Shown here: piece after piece, positions 25,490 to 38,910 of the stretch
How positions within the stretch are numbered: position 1 is the stretch's first letter
Layout of the letters: each line of letters opens with the position of its first letter
Assembly (NCBI RefSeq): GCF_021347895.1
Contig: NC_067121.1
Location: 36,381,974 to 36,445,973 of the forward strand
Source: Acanthochromis polyacanthus
Taxonomy: Eukaryota; Chordata; Actinopteri; Pomacentridae
Direction: 5' to 3'
Length of the DNA stretch: 64,000 bases
The notes under the pieces: model-generated
Seen by the model: the letters and a program-made list of their open reading frames with translations, nothing else
The model's database searches: none
Told to the model about the DNA's origin: nothing
Made by a program: the position numbers and the translations under genes

Positions 25490-25941
25490 TCAGTCACAAC
25501 ATTGAAATCGCATGTAATACTGTATAGGGTCCCTCTTGTACCAGCAAAACAGGTCTGACATGTCGGGGCAGAGACGGTGATCTCTTGTAGTGTCAGACAT
25601 TAGGATGTCAGCGGCAGATCATTTGGGTTGTAGGGTGAGACCTTTGTGTTTTGGAGCATTATCTAGGGAATTTAGAGGGCAAGGCAATTCCTCACACCCT
25701 CGATCATGTTCTTCAAGCAATTCCTGAGCAGTTTTTGTGTTGTGGTGGGGTGCACTGCACTCATAAAGGAGTGCCGAGGCCATGAAGGAGTGTACTTGGT
25801 TCGGAGCAATGTTAGGGTGGTTGTTTTGTATCAAAATAGTATCTACAAGAATGCCAAGACTCAAGGTTTCCCAGGAGAACATTGCAGTGTAATGAGATGA
25901 TCAATGTCATTCAGTTCACCTGTTAGTGGCTGATCAGTGTA
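25490..25941 (-). mobile_element. Tc1-like DNA transposon fossil, internally deleted
   Basis: On the minus strand it begins TACACTGATCAGCCACTAAC at 25941, a terminus common in teleost genomes, and the other end (about 25490) carries a decayed complement, CAGTCACAACATTGAAA. Between them a broken frame (25619-25882) reads NIAPNQVHSFMASALLYE, APHHNTKTAQELLEEHD and LPCPLNSLD, which follow the catalytic region of a Tc1-type transposase (compare the NAPCH and PPNSPDLNP blocks). Catalytic motifs are ruined. It is smaller than a full element and belongs to a different family from the copy at 6540. Confidence 0.72.
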
Positions 25942-26153
25942 CAGATCAGAGTGACAGTGCACATTACAAATGCCCAGTTCTAAAGTCCAAGTCATGGCCT
26001 GTTGTGCTTCTTCATACTGAGCAGAATTCAAATTGGACAGATTGCTGGAGACACCACTGGACACTGAATTTCTCATAAACTGGATGTTTGCCAGCAAGAA
26101 ACGATGAAAAAAACAACATAACAGAGAATTTACAGCCTTGTGCACAATTTTAA

Positions 26154-26698
26154 CCTTTTAAGCTTCAGTCAATTCCAGCCGTTTTCAGTACAAAAAATCG
26201 CTAATATTCTATTTTTAAATTTAAAAAATGACGAAAAATACAGGGAATATTGGACGCACATCGCGAGGTGCATTTCCTTGAAAACGACCAATTCGTGGAT
26301 TTTATACCGACTTCAGGACATGTTTTGGACAAAATAGTTTACTGGCTTGTGTCATCTGGATGTAAAAGGTTGGATTATGGCCGTTTTTTGTGGAATATTT
26401 TTTTCTGTGTGTAATAATGAACCCGGAAATGTGAGTCGCGCTGTGTGCGTTGAAGCCGTGTATAGAGAACGGATGGATGAATATTTGTTTTTGTCGGACA
26501 AATGTGTTTTTCTCACCCGCTGTGGTAATCGCATCTGAAAGTGGTTTATACCGGCGGATTCATGAGAATCTAAGCTTTCCATCGGCGTATAGTGTTTGTA
26601 TAATCGGGTTTGCAGCCGTCGGACATTCTTGAAATTCCTATGCAAATTAGTAGGTGTACCGCCGGCGGTACACCTACGACGCACTGAAGCGTAAAGGG
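26154..26698. mobile_element. piggyBac-type MITE, second family, complete copy
   Basis: It is flanked by TTAA on both sides (26150-26153 and 26699-26702). The ends pair as imperfect inverted repeats: CCTTTTAAGCTTCAGTCAAT on the left, and the complement of GCACTGAAGCGTAAAGGG on the right. The right part contains a short strong palindrome (GTGTACCGCCGGCGGTACAC). Sequence from about 26225 rightward is highly similar to 51740-52207, and its right part to 47500-47665. No long coding frame is present. Confidence 0.8.
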
Positions 26699-26841
26699 TT
26701 AAGCTTTCTTGTTCCAAATAAAATGTGTTTAATAGCAGCGACAGAATCTCTCTTCTGGTAAGTGTTTTCAGATCCTTCACGGACCTCCCCTATAATCACT
26801 TTTTCCTTCTTATCTTACATGCTGCCCAGTTCCTTCTCAAC

Positions 26842-26930
26842 ACTCAACTCAACTCAACTTTATTTATAATGCGCTTTTAAAACAGCAGCCGCTGAAACAA
26901 AGTGCTGTACAATAAGCAATAAATAATAAA
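26842..26930. repeat. Short interspersed repeat fragment (CTTTATTTATA type)
   Basis: ACTCAACTCAACTTTATTTA followed by AATGCGCTTTTAAAACAGCA and AAAGTGCTGTACAATAAGC is a familiar teleost interspersed repeat end, found next to L2-like elements. Only about 90 bp are present. Confidence 0.5.
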
Positions 26931-28157
26931 TTAAAACATAAAAAAAAACAATAAATAAACACGATTCTGCCGGAGTGTGAAATCATAGATTAATTCCTTG
27001 GATGAACTTCTGTTCCATTTGCGGTTGTGCTGGTGCTTAGTGAACATTAAGAAACGGGAAAACAGAAGCATTAAGCACAGCAGTAAGTAGGCATTGACTT
27101 TTGTTGTTTTTTTCACAGCGGTTTGAAAAAAAATATTACAGTACAACACGCTCACAGGGAAGAAAAATAAAATAGGACAATAAATAATTAATTGAATACA
27201 AAAGAAGAGTCTCATGACAGCTCACAGCGTTGGAAAGACATCTTTTCACTGTTTCTTTTTGGATCCATGTGAGACTAATTTCAGGGAGAAGGAATTGGAT
27301 TTTTTTTTTCTTCCCTGATGCTTTTGGCAAGGATTTGCAACACACTGCAACATAAAGAAGCAGTCTTCTGGATACTGGTGAATACAAGCTGTTGTTAAAA
27401 ATCATCTAGTAATTATGTATAAAAGGAAGGATATCCCAACAAAATATCTAGCGCTTTTCCACACCAGGGAAGAGCATGAAAACAATGAATGTCTCAACTA
27501 AGCGAAAATAAAACCAAATGCCCACAAGACTTCAAAGCACTGGCTCAAAATATCCTCTTTGTCATCTCTGGGTACGAGATGGAAATTGGATGGACGGCTC
27601 TGTGACATTCCACTGCAATTTTGTTGCAACTTACACAACTCCTTTCACAATTTCAAAGCAATTTCAGATAGTGAATGTTCCACACAGGGTCCAACTCCTA
27701 TCTTCTAACAACTTATGCTAACAAGTTAGATATGTGTGATAGACTCAAGTGAATCACACAGGCCCTAACCACACCTTGATGTGATGAGAATGCACAGTGC
27801 TGGGGCAGTAATACATTCACGATGGTATCTAAAAGTTCAGGCAGGAGATTTACTCGGAGTAGTTGGATTTGTGACATTTACAAGCCGACGGGAAATAAAG
27901 AAGGTGGCTTTTAGAGCTCTGCCCAAATAATCAAATACTCGGATATTGGGTCATTGCATAGATATTTTTTTGGAAATTTATTATAAATTTGATATTTTAG
28001 GGGGATGGCACATGTGTGTGCCAAAATGGCTCAATAGCAGCCCCTGTAAAATTTCAAACATTTACTTTGACCAGTACGTTTGACCTAGACTAATGAAATT
28101 TAGTACACATATGTAACTCATCAAGACGCACAAAGCTGTAATTGACATCCATGCCCA

Positions 28158-28790
28158 AAACACAACAGGAAATTGGATATTTTGAGTTTTGTGTCATATT
28201 TTGGAGGATTTTGGACCAATTTTTGTAAATTTTCAAAAGCTATAAACTCAAACAGAGTAACCCTGAGAGAGTTCAAATTTGGCCAGGATGTACACCAGAC
28301 ATTGGTGATAAAAAGATAACAAAATCCTCTGCAAAAGTCTGGAGGCATGGAAGTTACGACCCGCAGAATGCAGCCATTTTGAAATATGATTCATATTTTG
28401 GATTATTTTCTGTCAATTTTGGACATTTTCAAAAGCTATAAACTCAAACAGGGTAAACCTGAGAGAGCTTAAATTTGGACAGGATGTACACCAGACACAG
28501 GTGATCAAAATTTATCAAAATGCTCCAGAAAAATCTGAGGGCTTGGAAATGTCGACCAGCGGAATCCGGCCATTTTGGATGCAGCGCCATCAAACAGGAA
28601 GTGTTGTCTAAACTCTACATGCTCCAATCTGCCTCTAACATTACATGTGTGATCAGAGTCCGACCATAATCACATCCATAGGCTGATGCATACTCTCAGT
28701 TGCAATGCCAGCTGGTGGAAACGCATGGGATAGCCAAGCTGCAGGGATGTGAGGACTCCACCAACGCTGCTTGCAGCTTTAATTGTTTTT
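28158..28790. repeat. Dispersed repeat with two tandem 196-bp units
   Basis: TTTCAAAAGCTATAAACTCA occurs at 28231 and again at 28427, inside longer similar blocks (GATGTACACCAGACA and ATTTGG also repeat), giving a period of 196 bp. The right part ends CGCTGCTTGCAGCTTTAATT, a terminus common in teleost repeats. Similarity of the first part starts at about 28010. No coding frame. Confidence 0.65.
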
Positions 28791-29839
28791 TCTCCAAAAT
28801 TTCAGTTATCAATTAAGGAAAATACATTTTGTGATGACATACTTGTACTATATGAGTAGTTTTTATTTGCACTGTTATTATGTGGAGTTATATACTGTGC
28901 ATCTCTGCTAGAGTTTCCAATATCTCACACAGCAGTAGACGTCATGCTTCACTTCATCTTGGCAGGTAAAAGGAAGACAAAATGCTAAAGACCTAACCTC
29001 TGTGGGAACAGTATACACTGAGCAGTGAAAAGAGGAAGGCAGTGCATCAGACATCCAGGTTGAAACTGACCTACCAACAAGCATACAAACTCACATGAAC
29101 GCTGTAAGGAGCAGACTATTGTTTGATGCCATAAAAAGTGAAGGTCTGCAAATGTCACCTAGGGAATGTCTGTTGTCAACTCATTCTGATAAATCTGCTG
29201 CTTTCTGCTATTATAACTGAGTTAGATTAAACTATAGGGAGTCCTGTGGGAATCTGGGCTAACAAGAGCAGCCCAGTCTAATAAGAACTTGGTCAAATAC
29301 CTCAAGGCATCGTAACCACCAACATTTTCAACCACATTTACACCTAACAATTTCAAAAACTGATAACAGAGAAAAAAAGAAGACAGATATGGCAGATGGT
29401 GTAGTTAACTGCTGTGGGTATACGATTTTTTTTAACTTTCTGAAGCTTTGAGTATTTGCTACTGATTGCAACTGAAGGGCTGCAGCTCAGAAAATGTCAT
29501 TCAAAGAATCTCAGGTATTATATAGAAACATGTATTTTTTTTGAAAGAATGACACAACCAAGCCTTGACGAAGCTTTACTGCATTAGTACAAAAGATATT
29601 AAGTACTGAAGGTGGACGTTAGCGATTCTACTTTGTACCACAGCTGTTCAAGGTTCACTGAAGTAGCAACTGAATGGCTCAATACTGTAAAATATGTACC
29701 TGCATATTTAACCACTCTTGAGGTATGTAAAGGCCATGATGACTGAGCTCACGGTTGCCACTTGAAAGAAATACAGTATCTTTGAAACTGCTGGGACAAT
29801 AGATTACCCTGAAGTGTGGTGATGAACCTTCCAGTAGAT

Positions 29840-29950
29840 CAGTGGCTCTCAAACTTTTTCTGTCAGGCTTCCATTTAGAGGACAAAAAATGTTCACGTCC
29901 ACACCCGAAACTTTCTATTTCAGTATTCCTACATTTTTTCAACGTTATAT
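29840..29950 (+). mobile_element. hAT-like terminal fragment
   Basis: CAGTGGCTCTCAAACTTTTT at 29840, followed by CTGTCAGGC, resembles the CAGTGGTTCTCAA terminus of hAT-family elements. The opposite end was not found, and the boundary on the right is uncertain. Confidence 0.4.
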
Positions 29951-31004
29951 TTTCAAATTAAAGTTTGCATGACTCTACATCAGCCTTAAGGAAGCATAAT
30001 GGGTGTAGACATATTAAAGAAGGGCACCATCCTTGGAGATGAATGCCCTCAATTTATATTTTATGTTATTGCAGCAAATTATAGTATACTTAACTGAAAA
30101 AATATGAGACACAAATCCATTTTCTGTCTTTCCTTTGGATTCTTCAAACTTACTCATTTCAGGCTTCAAGTTTTAGACTCAGTGATTACATTTAAACGAT
30201 GACCAAACAAGACAGTCATCAATAAATGAACTGGAGCATGATTTTTTCTCCGTGCTGCCCAAGGTAATATTTACTCCTCTGTGCAAATGCTTATGATACC
30301 GCCCACACACTGTATATAATTGCTTGAAAATGCTTGTCGAGACTTTAAAGCTTCTTTCCATTAGAACAAATTTAAAATCTCTGAAACTGTTCCCTTCTCC
30401 TTGAGATGCATTACAAGAAAGAAGTATACTGGATCGCATAAATAGCATCTTCTCAACCCACCTGAAAGGCTCTGCTCAAGTGCATCAAAGTACTTGAAAA
30501 GAAATTAAACTGTTGGGAGGGTGGGGGGGATGATGCCTGACAGCTTATCAAAAGAAAAGGGGATTTAGGAGAAGCAAAACACTAGCAGACGGCGCTAAGA
30601 TACTGCAAATAACAAGAAGGATATTGCTGGAGTCCCCAACAGATGGAGAAGAAAACAAACCTGGCTGCTACATTTCCTGGTTGCTAAGCACCACCTGGAG
30701 GTAATGAATGTGTTGTCGGCCTAAGCGGCATGTGAGACAAGAGTCAAAGTTAAACTGTCTACTCAGAAAAATTAGAGAGATCAGGGCTGCTGCGTGTCCT
30801 TGATGCGGGTCATTGTGGCCTGCAGATACATCCATGAATATTTATACAACAAAACAAACTTAAACACAGATTACCACAACGGGATATTCATAAAACATTT
30901 GAATATTAACCAGTAGCAAAGTGGCCGTGGACTGTATGTGGGCATAAGATCAAAAATCCCCCAGAGTTGGATCTGCTGGAGGTAAAAGCACTCATACTGC
31001 ATCA

Positions 31005-31451
<447 letters not shown>

Positions 31452-34400
31452 CTAAGACTTCAAACGGTGACTTAACATCAGGCTAAAAGCGATGCTTCAC
31501 TGTCATCTCAAGGGAAAGATTTTGAAACATAGCTTAGCAGACTGTGGTGGATGGGTGGTGTTAGAAGTGTGCTCTGTTACACTGAAAACTACACTGATAA
31601 AATTGCAATTTACATTCAAACAAGTGCTGATTTTAATTTCAGAGCAGAAAGTGAAAAATAAATCCCAGCAAGTTTTTTTCCATGAAGATTAAGGATTCAT
31701 CTTGACTATCTGAATCAAATCAAATACTGTAGAAAACTTCTACTGAAAACTAAAGCTGACAAACTGAAACTCGATGCAGCAAAAGTAATTCCTTGTGCTC
31801 ACTGACAAACAGGCTAGGAAACCACAAAAAAAGCACACCTGTGACTTCTAATTAACCTAATTGCCTGAACATGGTTAAAAATAATCTTTGAATGTCGAAA
31901 CTTTCTCAGTCTGGTGTGTTTGCCTATTTACATGTCTGCATGAGATGCCAAACCTGATTGTAACACTTCACAAGAACATTTATGGAACAGAGAGTGTTAA
32001 ACAGACTTATCAGTTAGGTGTATAATAAAATGCAGAGTAAGTGTCCTTTAATGGACAAAGTTAATCTTTTTGATAGAAGGCACTGAGAGTAACAGTTGAT
32101 TTTTTAAAAAGAAAGACCAGTAATAAATAGAATTGACATGGCTTTGATGGATAACCAGGCCATATTACTGCTTGTTGATCAAACACCTCGACTATGTTTG
32201 ACCCTTCATCAGGCAAGTGATCATATTTGTTAACCCCTCAGTGAGGTCGAGAAGCACGTGGTTTTCATCAAGCCAGTCAGCGAAGATCACTCTACGTTAC
32301 ATCACACTACATCGTGGCATTTGACCAATCAGCAGAGGAACGTATCAAAGTTTATCTTCTCTCCGAAGTTGGAAAAAGATGGACTTGTGGCTCGATTCTC
32401 TTCCATATTCGCTGTCGAAACATCAAAAATAACCATGATTAGTTGGCAAAACTCACACATTTTATGGTTGAGTAGTTGTGCTAAGTGATGATATATACAT
32501 TTCCTGGATTTTTTTTAACCAATAATGAGCAAGGAGCCATATATGATAACTTCACTGACCTTAAATTGTCACAAAAATAAAAAAGTCTCCTATCCTCCAA
32601 TAACACTCTAGGGATGAAATTTTGAATTTCTAAGTATTTTAATTAGTGCCCTTTAAAGGATTGGTTCCCTCCAATGAAAATCCAGGTTTTAACTCATTAG
32701 CATATAGTATAAACACTATATTGTCCATATCATGTTAATTTTATTATTATTATTTGCTAGATGACAGATCATCACCTTCAAACTTCACTGTACCAATAAA
32801 AGTCGCATGTGTGGCTGAATTATACCAAAATTGCAACTTGACTGTAGTTTTGCAGTGTGAATGCATAATGGATGGTGAGCTGGTGTGCCCGAGGTGCAGT
32901 GAGGAGGGGAAATGTGAGTGGAGGGAAATGCACACCAGATCTAAACATTGTACAGGAAGCAGTGGTGCAGATTTCAATCTATTTTATCTCATTTTCAAAG
33001 AAAAAAAAGTCTAAATATGTAGCTTTGATACACACTAACAAGCGAAGAGGGACTTTAAATAAAATTCTGATCGCACAAAAGATAGAAACGTCTGGCACTA
33101 CTAAGTCACTGTTTGATTCCTGTCACTTTAAACTACACATAATTTCCATTTGTGTGCAGTTAACAATCCCTTCAACTGTTCACTTATTTTCCCTCCATGT
33201 CGGTAAAGTTTTTAATCATTTTTGTTTCAAAGATTGATTTCAGCAATATCACCTTCAGACAAGCTAAGGATTGTAAATTAAATTCAGCATTGCACTGGTA
33301 ATGCCTTGCTTTCAGGAGTAAGCAGTTTGCTCTCATTAAATCTGATTAGGACATCACATTTCTTTGGATCATGTTTCAATGTGTCTAAGAAGAGAAAAAA
33401 CTAGATGTCAAATTGGCACTTTGACATTCTGCTTTTCAAGACATCCTGTTAGAACCTGGTTTATATTTAACTTGATGAAGCGTTATCTATTTGCATGAAT
33501 TACAAATACCTGCATGTTTAATTCATTCTGTGTAATCATCATGAGGAAAGCTATGACTTTTCACAGCACAATTGCTATGCAAAGTAGTAGACTTATGAGA
33601 TGAAATACACCTTGGGTTCATTGTTCTGACCTTGCTCTGAGCAGTCGTTTTGCGTTATTGTGATTTGTTTTTTTTCAGTTCCTCATAAACTCCGTGCAAG
33701 GTCAATAGGCAGATCATCTCACAGAAGGACAATGGTGTAAATACTTGAGATTGGCGAGGAACAAAGCAGAGCCGACCTCAGTGTTCCCTCACAGAATCTA
33801 AATCACACAGCTATTTTTGCAGCGGAATATTGCTGCTGCTGATAAACAAGAACTTGTGTGATAGCGTTGCTATGAACTTTACCTCGGTAAAGCAAATGAA
33901 CACCTCTGTAGCAAACGCAAAAAGATATTTTATTCCCAACTCTGTGCAATCCAACCTGCCCCATTCCTCTTTCACTTTTCCCGTGAAAAAAAGGCAGTGA
34001 GTTTCCCTCCCTTTCACAGTCAACTTGATGTTATCATACAAACCAATTTTTCTGTTATAATTGCCCATTGCTTTGTTGTCATTTATTCAGAGGGGACCTA
34101 TTGAACAGAGACCGAGCAGATGATGAAACTCACAGCAAGTGTGAATACTAAATTATTTCAGAACTCTAATTATAGACAGAACACATCCACAGACTGTGTG
34201 CTACACAACTCACCATCAAATATCACACGAGGGGAAAAAAAAAAAAGATTCAAAGCCCTGTTTGGTGGTGTTGAGGCTGCTACGACATCCATCACATCCA
34301 AAAATATCAAAGTGCAGGAAAGACTGATCATCACAGAGGCCATTTTGCTGTTCTTAGAGCTTCACCAAAATATTTGATGTTTGTCCTGAGGGTGGTACTA

Positions 34401-37070
34401 AGGAAAACACCAAGGACTGAGGAACACCTGAAATGCTTTACTCCCTTGGACCAGGCATATTTCATGGCAGTTTTCCAAAACTGACATGTGAGCTGAGGTT
34501 GGCACAACAGAAAAGCATGCAAGTGTCTGAAATATGACGGGTGATTTCTCTCAGGATCAGGTATTTCTTGCGTACAAATGGAAATTCTATCGAAATAGTC
34601 AAAGAGTTACAGACTAATGATTTTTTACTGATTTTTCCCTTTGTTGAGCATGGGGTTGTTTTGCCGGGTTTTCTAAGATTTTCTAGATAACCGTTTGATG
34701 AAGAAGTTGCTGAAGAAAATAGCACATTGTGTTGCTACATAATGAACAGGAAATGTCTACAAACAACCCCCTTTTTTGTTGATCATTTTCATATCCTTGG
34801 CTGTCTAACACACCTCTAGATTCCATCACCCTTTGTCACCGATTATCAACTACATACAAACCAACCACTGTTTACTTCAGTATTTACATGCCGTCCCCTC
34901 CACGGTCATTGTCCATCTGTATAAATTGGTGTACTCTGCAAACCTTGCAAACTCGTGCTCTGTGTTGGTAGGTCCACCATATGCTGGGATATCAATAAAG
35001 CACCCCGCTGCAGCAACTGAGAGTGAATTTCTTGAACACCTTCAACTTCAGGTTGTGCCTTAGCAGTGTAGCCAGACTGTAAAGACTGCTTTGACTTTGG
35101 CTGAAACTTAGTGTTAAAGGGAGCCAGAGCAGATTCAGATGGGATGTGGCAATTCTAATAGAATTCTAGCTGCTCTGCCTCAGAGAAGCAGCGTTTAAAT
35201 TCTATAATTTTTTAGCAAAACTGTAATGCCACCTGGATTGTTAGATTATTTTAAACAACTTGGTAACCAGTACTGCTAAATGATAAACCTATCAAGTCAC
35301 TAAATAAACATTTCAGTAAATTAAAAACTGACATATTTACTTTCTTACCAACCTCTATTATCTGGTGTTGAAATATTTGCTTGAAAACACTTAAAAGTGC
35401 AATGTCAAACAAAAGTCTTTTAGAATCTGTGCAGCAGCACACGTGTTTGACGTTACTATTGATTTAAAACTCTTAAAATCAACAGTGTGTTGAAGCAGCA
35501 ACCTCTCAAAGCCTTAATTAAAGCTTCTTAAAGCCTAAATCTAACCTCAGAGGGGACACAGGATGCAAATCCCATTCATATCTCAGCTTCACAGACCCAC
35601 CACGCACCTTGACAAAAGGAACACTACTTTTGCACATTGCTTGAAATCAATTGTAATCCAGGCAGCAATAATGTTTCCTAATACAAAGCATTTGGGTTGT
35701 ATTAGGAGCACACTACAAGCTCAGAGGGTGACCAGCACTTAATGGTGAATGGGCTGCACTAAATTGCACTTTTCTAGCAGTGACCAAAGCTCTTTAGAAT
35801 GTCTCTCAATCACCAGTGGTGCTGGAGCTGCTGCGCAACGTGCTAACCTGCCAGCCTGCTTCAGTTTAAGTGTCTCGTCCACTCTGACATAACAACAGGA
35901 CCATTCTCTGAAGAACATGTGGATCAGTACACTACACCCTGCAACAAAGTGTTGTTAGAAAGGCAAAAGTTTCAAAGTTTATGCCGTTCTGTATTGGTTT
36001 CCGCTTTGACAAATCAGGAAGTTCTCATTAAAAACCTTTAATTGGCAATGACAATGCACATATTTAATGAACATGCCAGATGGTAAAAAATAAAATCTTT
36101 ATCTGACTTAACTGATATTACAATCAGTATCAAGAGTACACAGCAACTTTATTAATAGAATAAAATGAGTCACTTCATTTAACCTTTTTAGAAAGTAAAA
36201 TTCTAATCAGACAATCAAAGCAAACATGTATCTAAAATAGTGAAAGGCAGTTAATTATCCTGCCTTTGTGAAGTCTGTGATATCCATCTGCAAAAAAGCA
36301 GCTCTGCAAAACTTTGGATCTGAAACGGAAAGAAGTGGCACTAACCTTCTGATCTGTATGCATAGGGCAATCATAAAATGAATGGCCAGTGAGCACGATC
36401 TGTATTTAACATTTTGACCAGAAACTGCAGCTGAAAAGGGAAATTATTATTATAAGCCTCAATTATAAGCACCACTAACAGGGCTAAACAATGGAAGGGT
36501 TAGAGTTAAATGTACAGCAAAACAAGCAATACAGAGAACCTTTCATTCAGTACCACCAAAGCTTTAAATGTCAACTTACACCCTGCGGTTGTCTTGCTTT
36601 TGTTAGTAATTCAGTCTGGACAGACAGAGAGAGGGCAAAGTAACCATTAACTACAAATACTGCATATATTTTAAAAAAAATAACTGCTGGAAGTGTTTGA
36701 TATTCAAATCATAGCTCAAAAAGGTTTGTTTTGTAATAACATTCACACACAACAAAAAAACAATTTCAGCAACTAAAATTATCTTTTGAATATCATCTCA
36801 AGGGTTAGATACAATACAGCTCTGATAATATATTGACCTTCCTCTCCTGACATTGATCAAAACCTTAAAAGCTCATCTCTGCTCATGAAGCTTACACATT
36901 TACAGCTTTCCCCCCCAATGAAGGTAATGTCTTTATGCCATGAAATGGCTTAGATGGAACTGCATACTTTTGCAAATCTGTCATTTACCTGCAACTTGAG
37001 CTCCTCACTCACCTTTGACTCTTCTCAAACACTGTAAAATCACATCTCATTTACACAATGGCAAGTTGTA

Positions 37071-37494
37071 AAATTGCAGAAAGAACAATAATAACAGGAA
37101 GAAGACAAATAAGGAGAGAAGAAGAAGGAGAGAGTAGAAGGAGGAAGATATGATGATGAAGAAGGTTAAGAAGAAGAAAGACAAGAAGGACAAGACGAAA
37201 AAGAAGAAATAAGAAGAAGAAAGAGGAGGATGAGGAAGAGGTAGAGAAAATGATGGCGAAAAAGAACAAGAAGACCAGGTCAGAAAGAAGAAAAAGAAGC
37301 AGGACCAGAAGAAGACAGAAGAAGAGAAAAACAAAGAAGAATCAGGATTAGAAGCAGAAAAAGAAGAATGGGAAAAATGGGAAGAAAGGAGGATAACTAA
37401 GAAGAAAAAAGAGAATGATGAAGGAAGAGGAGGATGAGACGAGAGGAAGAAGGAGGAAGAGGAGAAAATAAGAAAAATCAAGGAAGAAGAACAA
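37071..37494 (+). repeat. Polypurine (GAA/GAAGA-rich) tract, about 420 bp
   Basis: On the plus strand this stretch is almost only A and G in irregular AAG, GAAGA and GGA units, with scattered C and T. Because astn2 is on the minus strand, its pre-mRNA carries the complement: a UUC/UCC-rich polypyrimidine tract over 400 nt long. The long Ser/Phe/Leu-rich minus-strand frame at 37047-37559 is a by-product of the composition. Confidence 0.95.
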
Positions 37495-38694
37495 ATAATT
37501 GTATGTGGTTGCTCTCTACAACTTTGGTCCCATAACCACAATAATAATGCAGTTAACAACGATACAACCTTTTAGCTTGATCATGTTTACAGTTAATAGT
37601 TTGTTGAAAACGGGACGCACATCTCCTTCTCCAGAATCTGTGTTAAATTGTCTCCCAGCATATTAAAAAAAAAAAAAAAAACATCATTAGGACATGCTAA
37701 CATTGGTTAAAAACTTGGTTTCCTTCAGAATAAGTCTTCAGGAAAATAAAAACCTCAGCTGATTTGTCATCCACTCATTTAAACTGCCATGAAGCTAGCT
37801 AATCAAAGAAAGAAGACCGGGACGCAACGCGGTTTATCTGTCTGCCACAGAGACAGAGTGACAAATGATTATCAAACACGAGGGAACGCAGCTCAAAAGA
37901 CGAGTAAATCAACAGCCTCGTGAAGGTGTTAACAGTGGTTCCTTGTGGCCCCTGGGGAAAGCTGAAGAGAGCGTTCATCAGATCATAGATCAGAGGGAAG
38001 TGAGTTATTTACACAGCGTTTTGTAGAAAGCTGCCAAATGAAAATGAAATGTTGAAAAAGGGAGGTGGAATTAAAGTGTGCAAACACAGAGTAAGAGGGT
38101 AGAAAAATGCAAAAACCATGTTTAAAAACAAAATACATTCACGAAAAATGGGAAGCATGAACGTAGAACAGTGTGTAACAAAGAAAGACAGAAGTGATTC
38201 AGCAATATCTGATAAAAATGTAAAGTTTGTCTGTCCCCTCTCTAGTTTCTCCATAACTGTGGAACTGGAGTCAAGCTGCACTTTAAATACTTTCTTTCTT
38301 TTCCTATTTTCTAACTTTAATTTATGTGCAATTAAAACTGCACCAACAGCAGAGACATTGCCTGTACACCAGTGTTTTTGACATCCTGACTCTCCAACTG
38401 TTTCTTAGGCAAATCTGAGGAGCCACAGGATGATTAAAGAAATTAGAAAGTTAGCCAAAATTAAGTTGACTTTTTTTCTGACTTTTCTCCAGTTTTGCTA
38501 TTTTCTTGTAAAATACTAATTACTCACCTCTCCAGGCTTCTTTATTCAGGCGATTGAAAGTGGAAAAATATTTTTGATTTTAGTTAACCAAAATTCACTA
38601 CTAGTGGTTGGAAAATGAATGCATTTTTTAAATGTTTGCTCTTTTAGGTGTCATTCACAGCACACATTTTGGCTTATCGCAGAAAAGGATTAGG

Positions 38695-38910
38695 TACGAG
38701 GGTCTTCGACTTCCGTCGGAGTTCTGCTCCTATGGTGTGATGTAGGTCAATTTTTGTCCTAAGTTGTTATGTGCATCATAATACTGATCAGTTTACATAT
38801 TTGTACAATTACAGCAATGAAAACAGTAATTAGCTCACACTGAACACAACAAAATAGTGGCAAAAATGTAAACTGTAAATCTGATTTGTGCTTGGGAGTC
38901 ATAATGAAGC
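38695..38910 (-). mobile_element. Tigger/pogo-type remnant, copy 2
   Basis: The left edge GGGTCTTCGACTTCCGTCGG resembles a decayed Tigger end. At 38902 reading minus, ATG starts MTPKHKSDLQ, matching the transposase N-terminus of the other two copies. The block between them (for example CATATTTGTACAATTACAGC) is the complement of the one at 19350-19375 in copy 1. It is truncated and non-coding. Confidence 0.65.

Noticed and set aside
26347..26780. Similar short open frames on the plus strand at 26347 and 51756-52057
   Set aside because: They lie in two copies of the same MITE; similarity comes from the repeat and there are no domain features.
37047..37559. 170-codon Ser/Phe/Leu-rich open frame on the minus strand
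   Set aside because: It is the complement of the polypurine tract; low complexity, no domain, no splice or promoter context.
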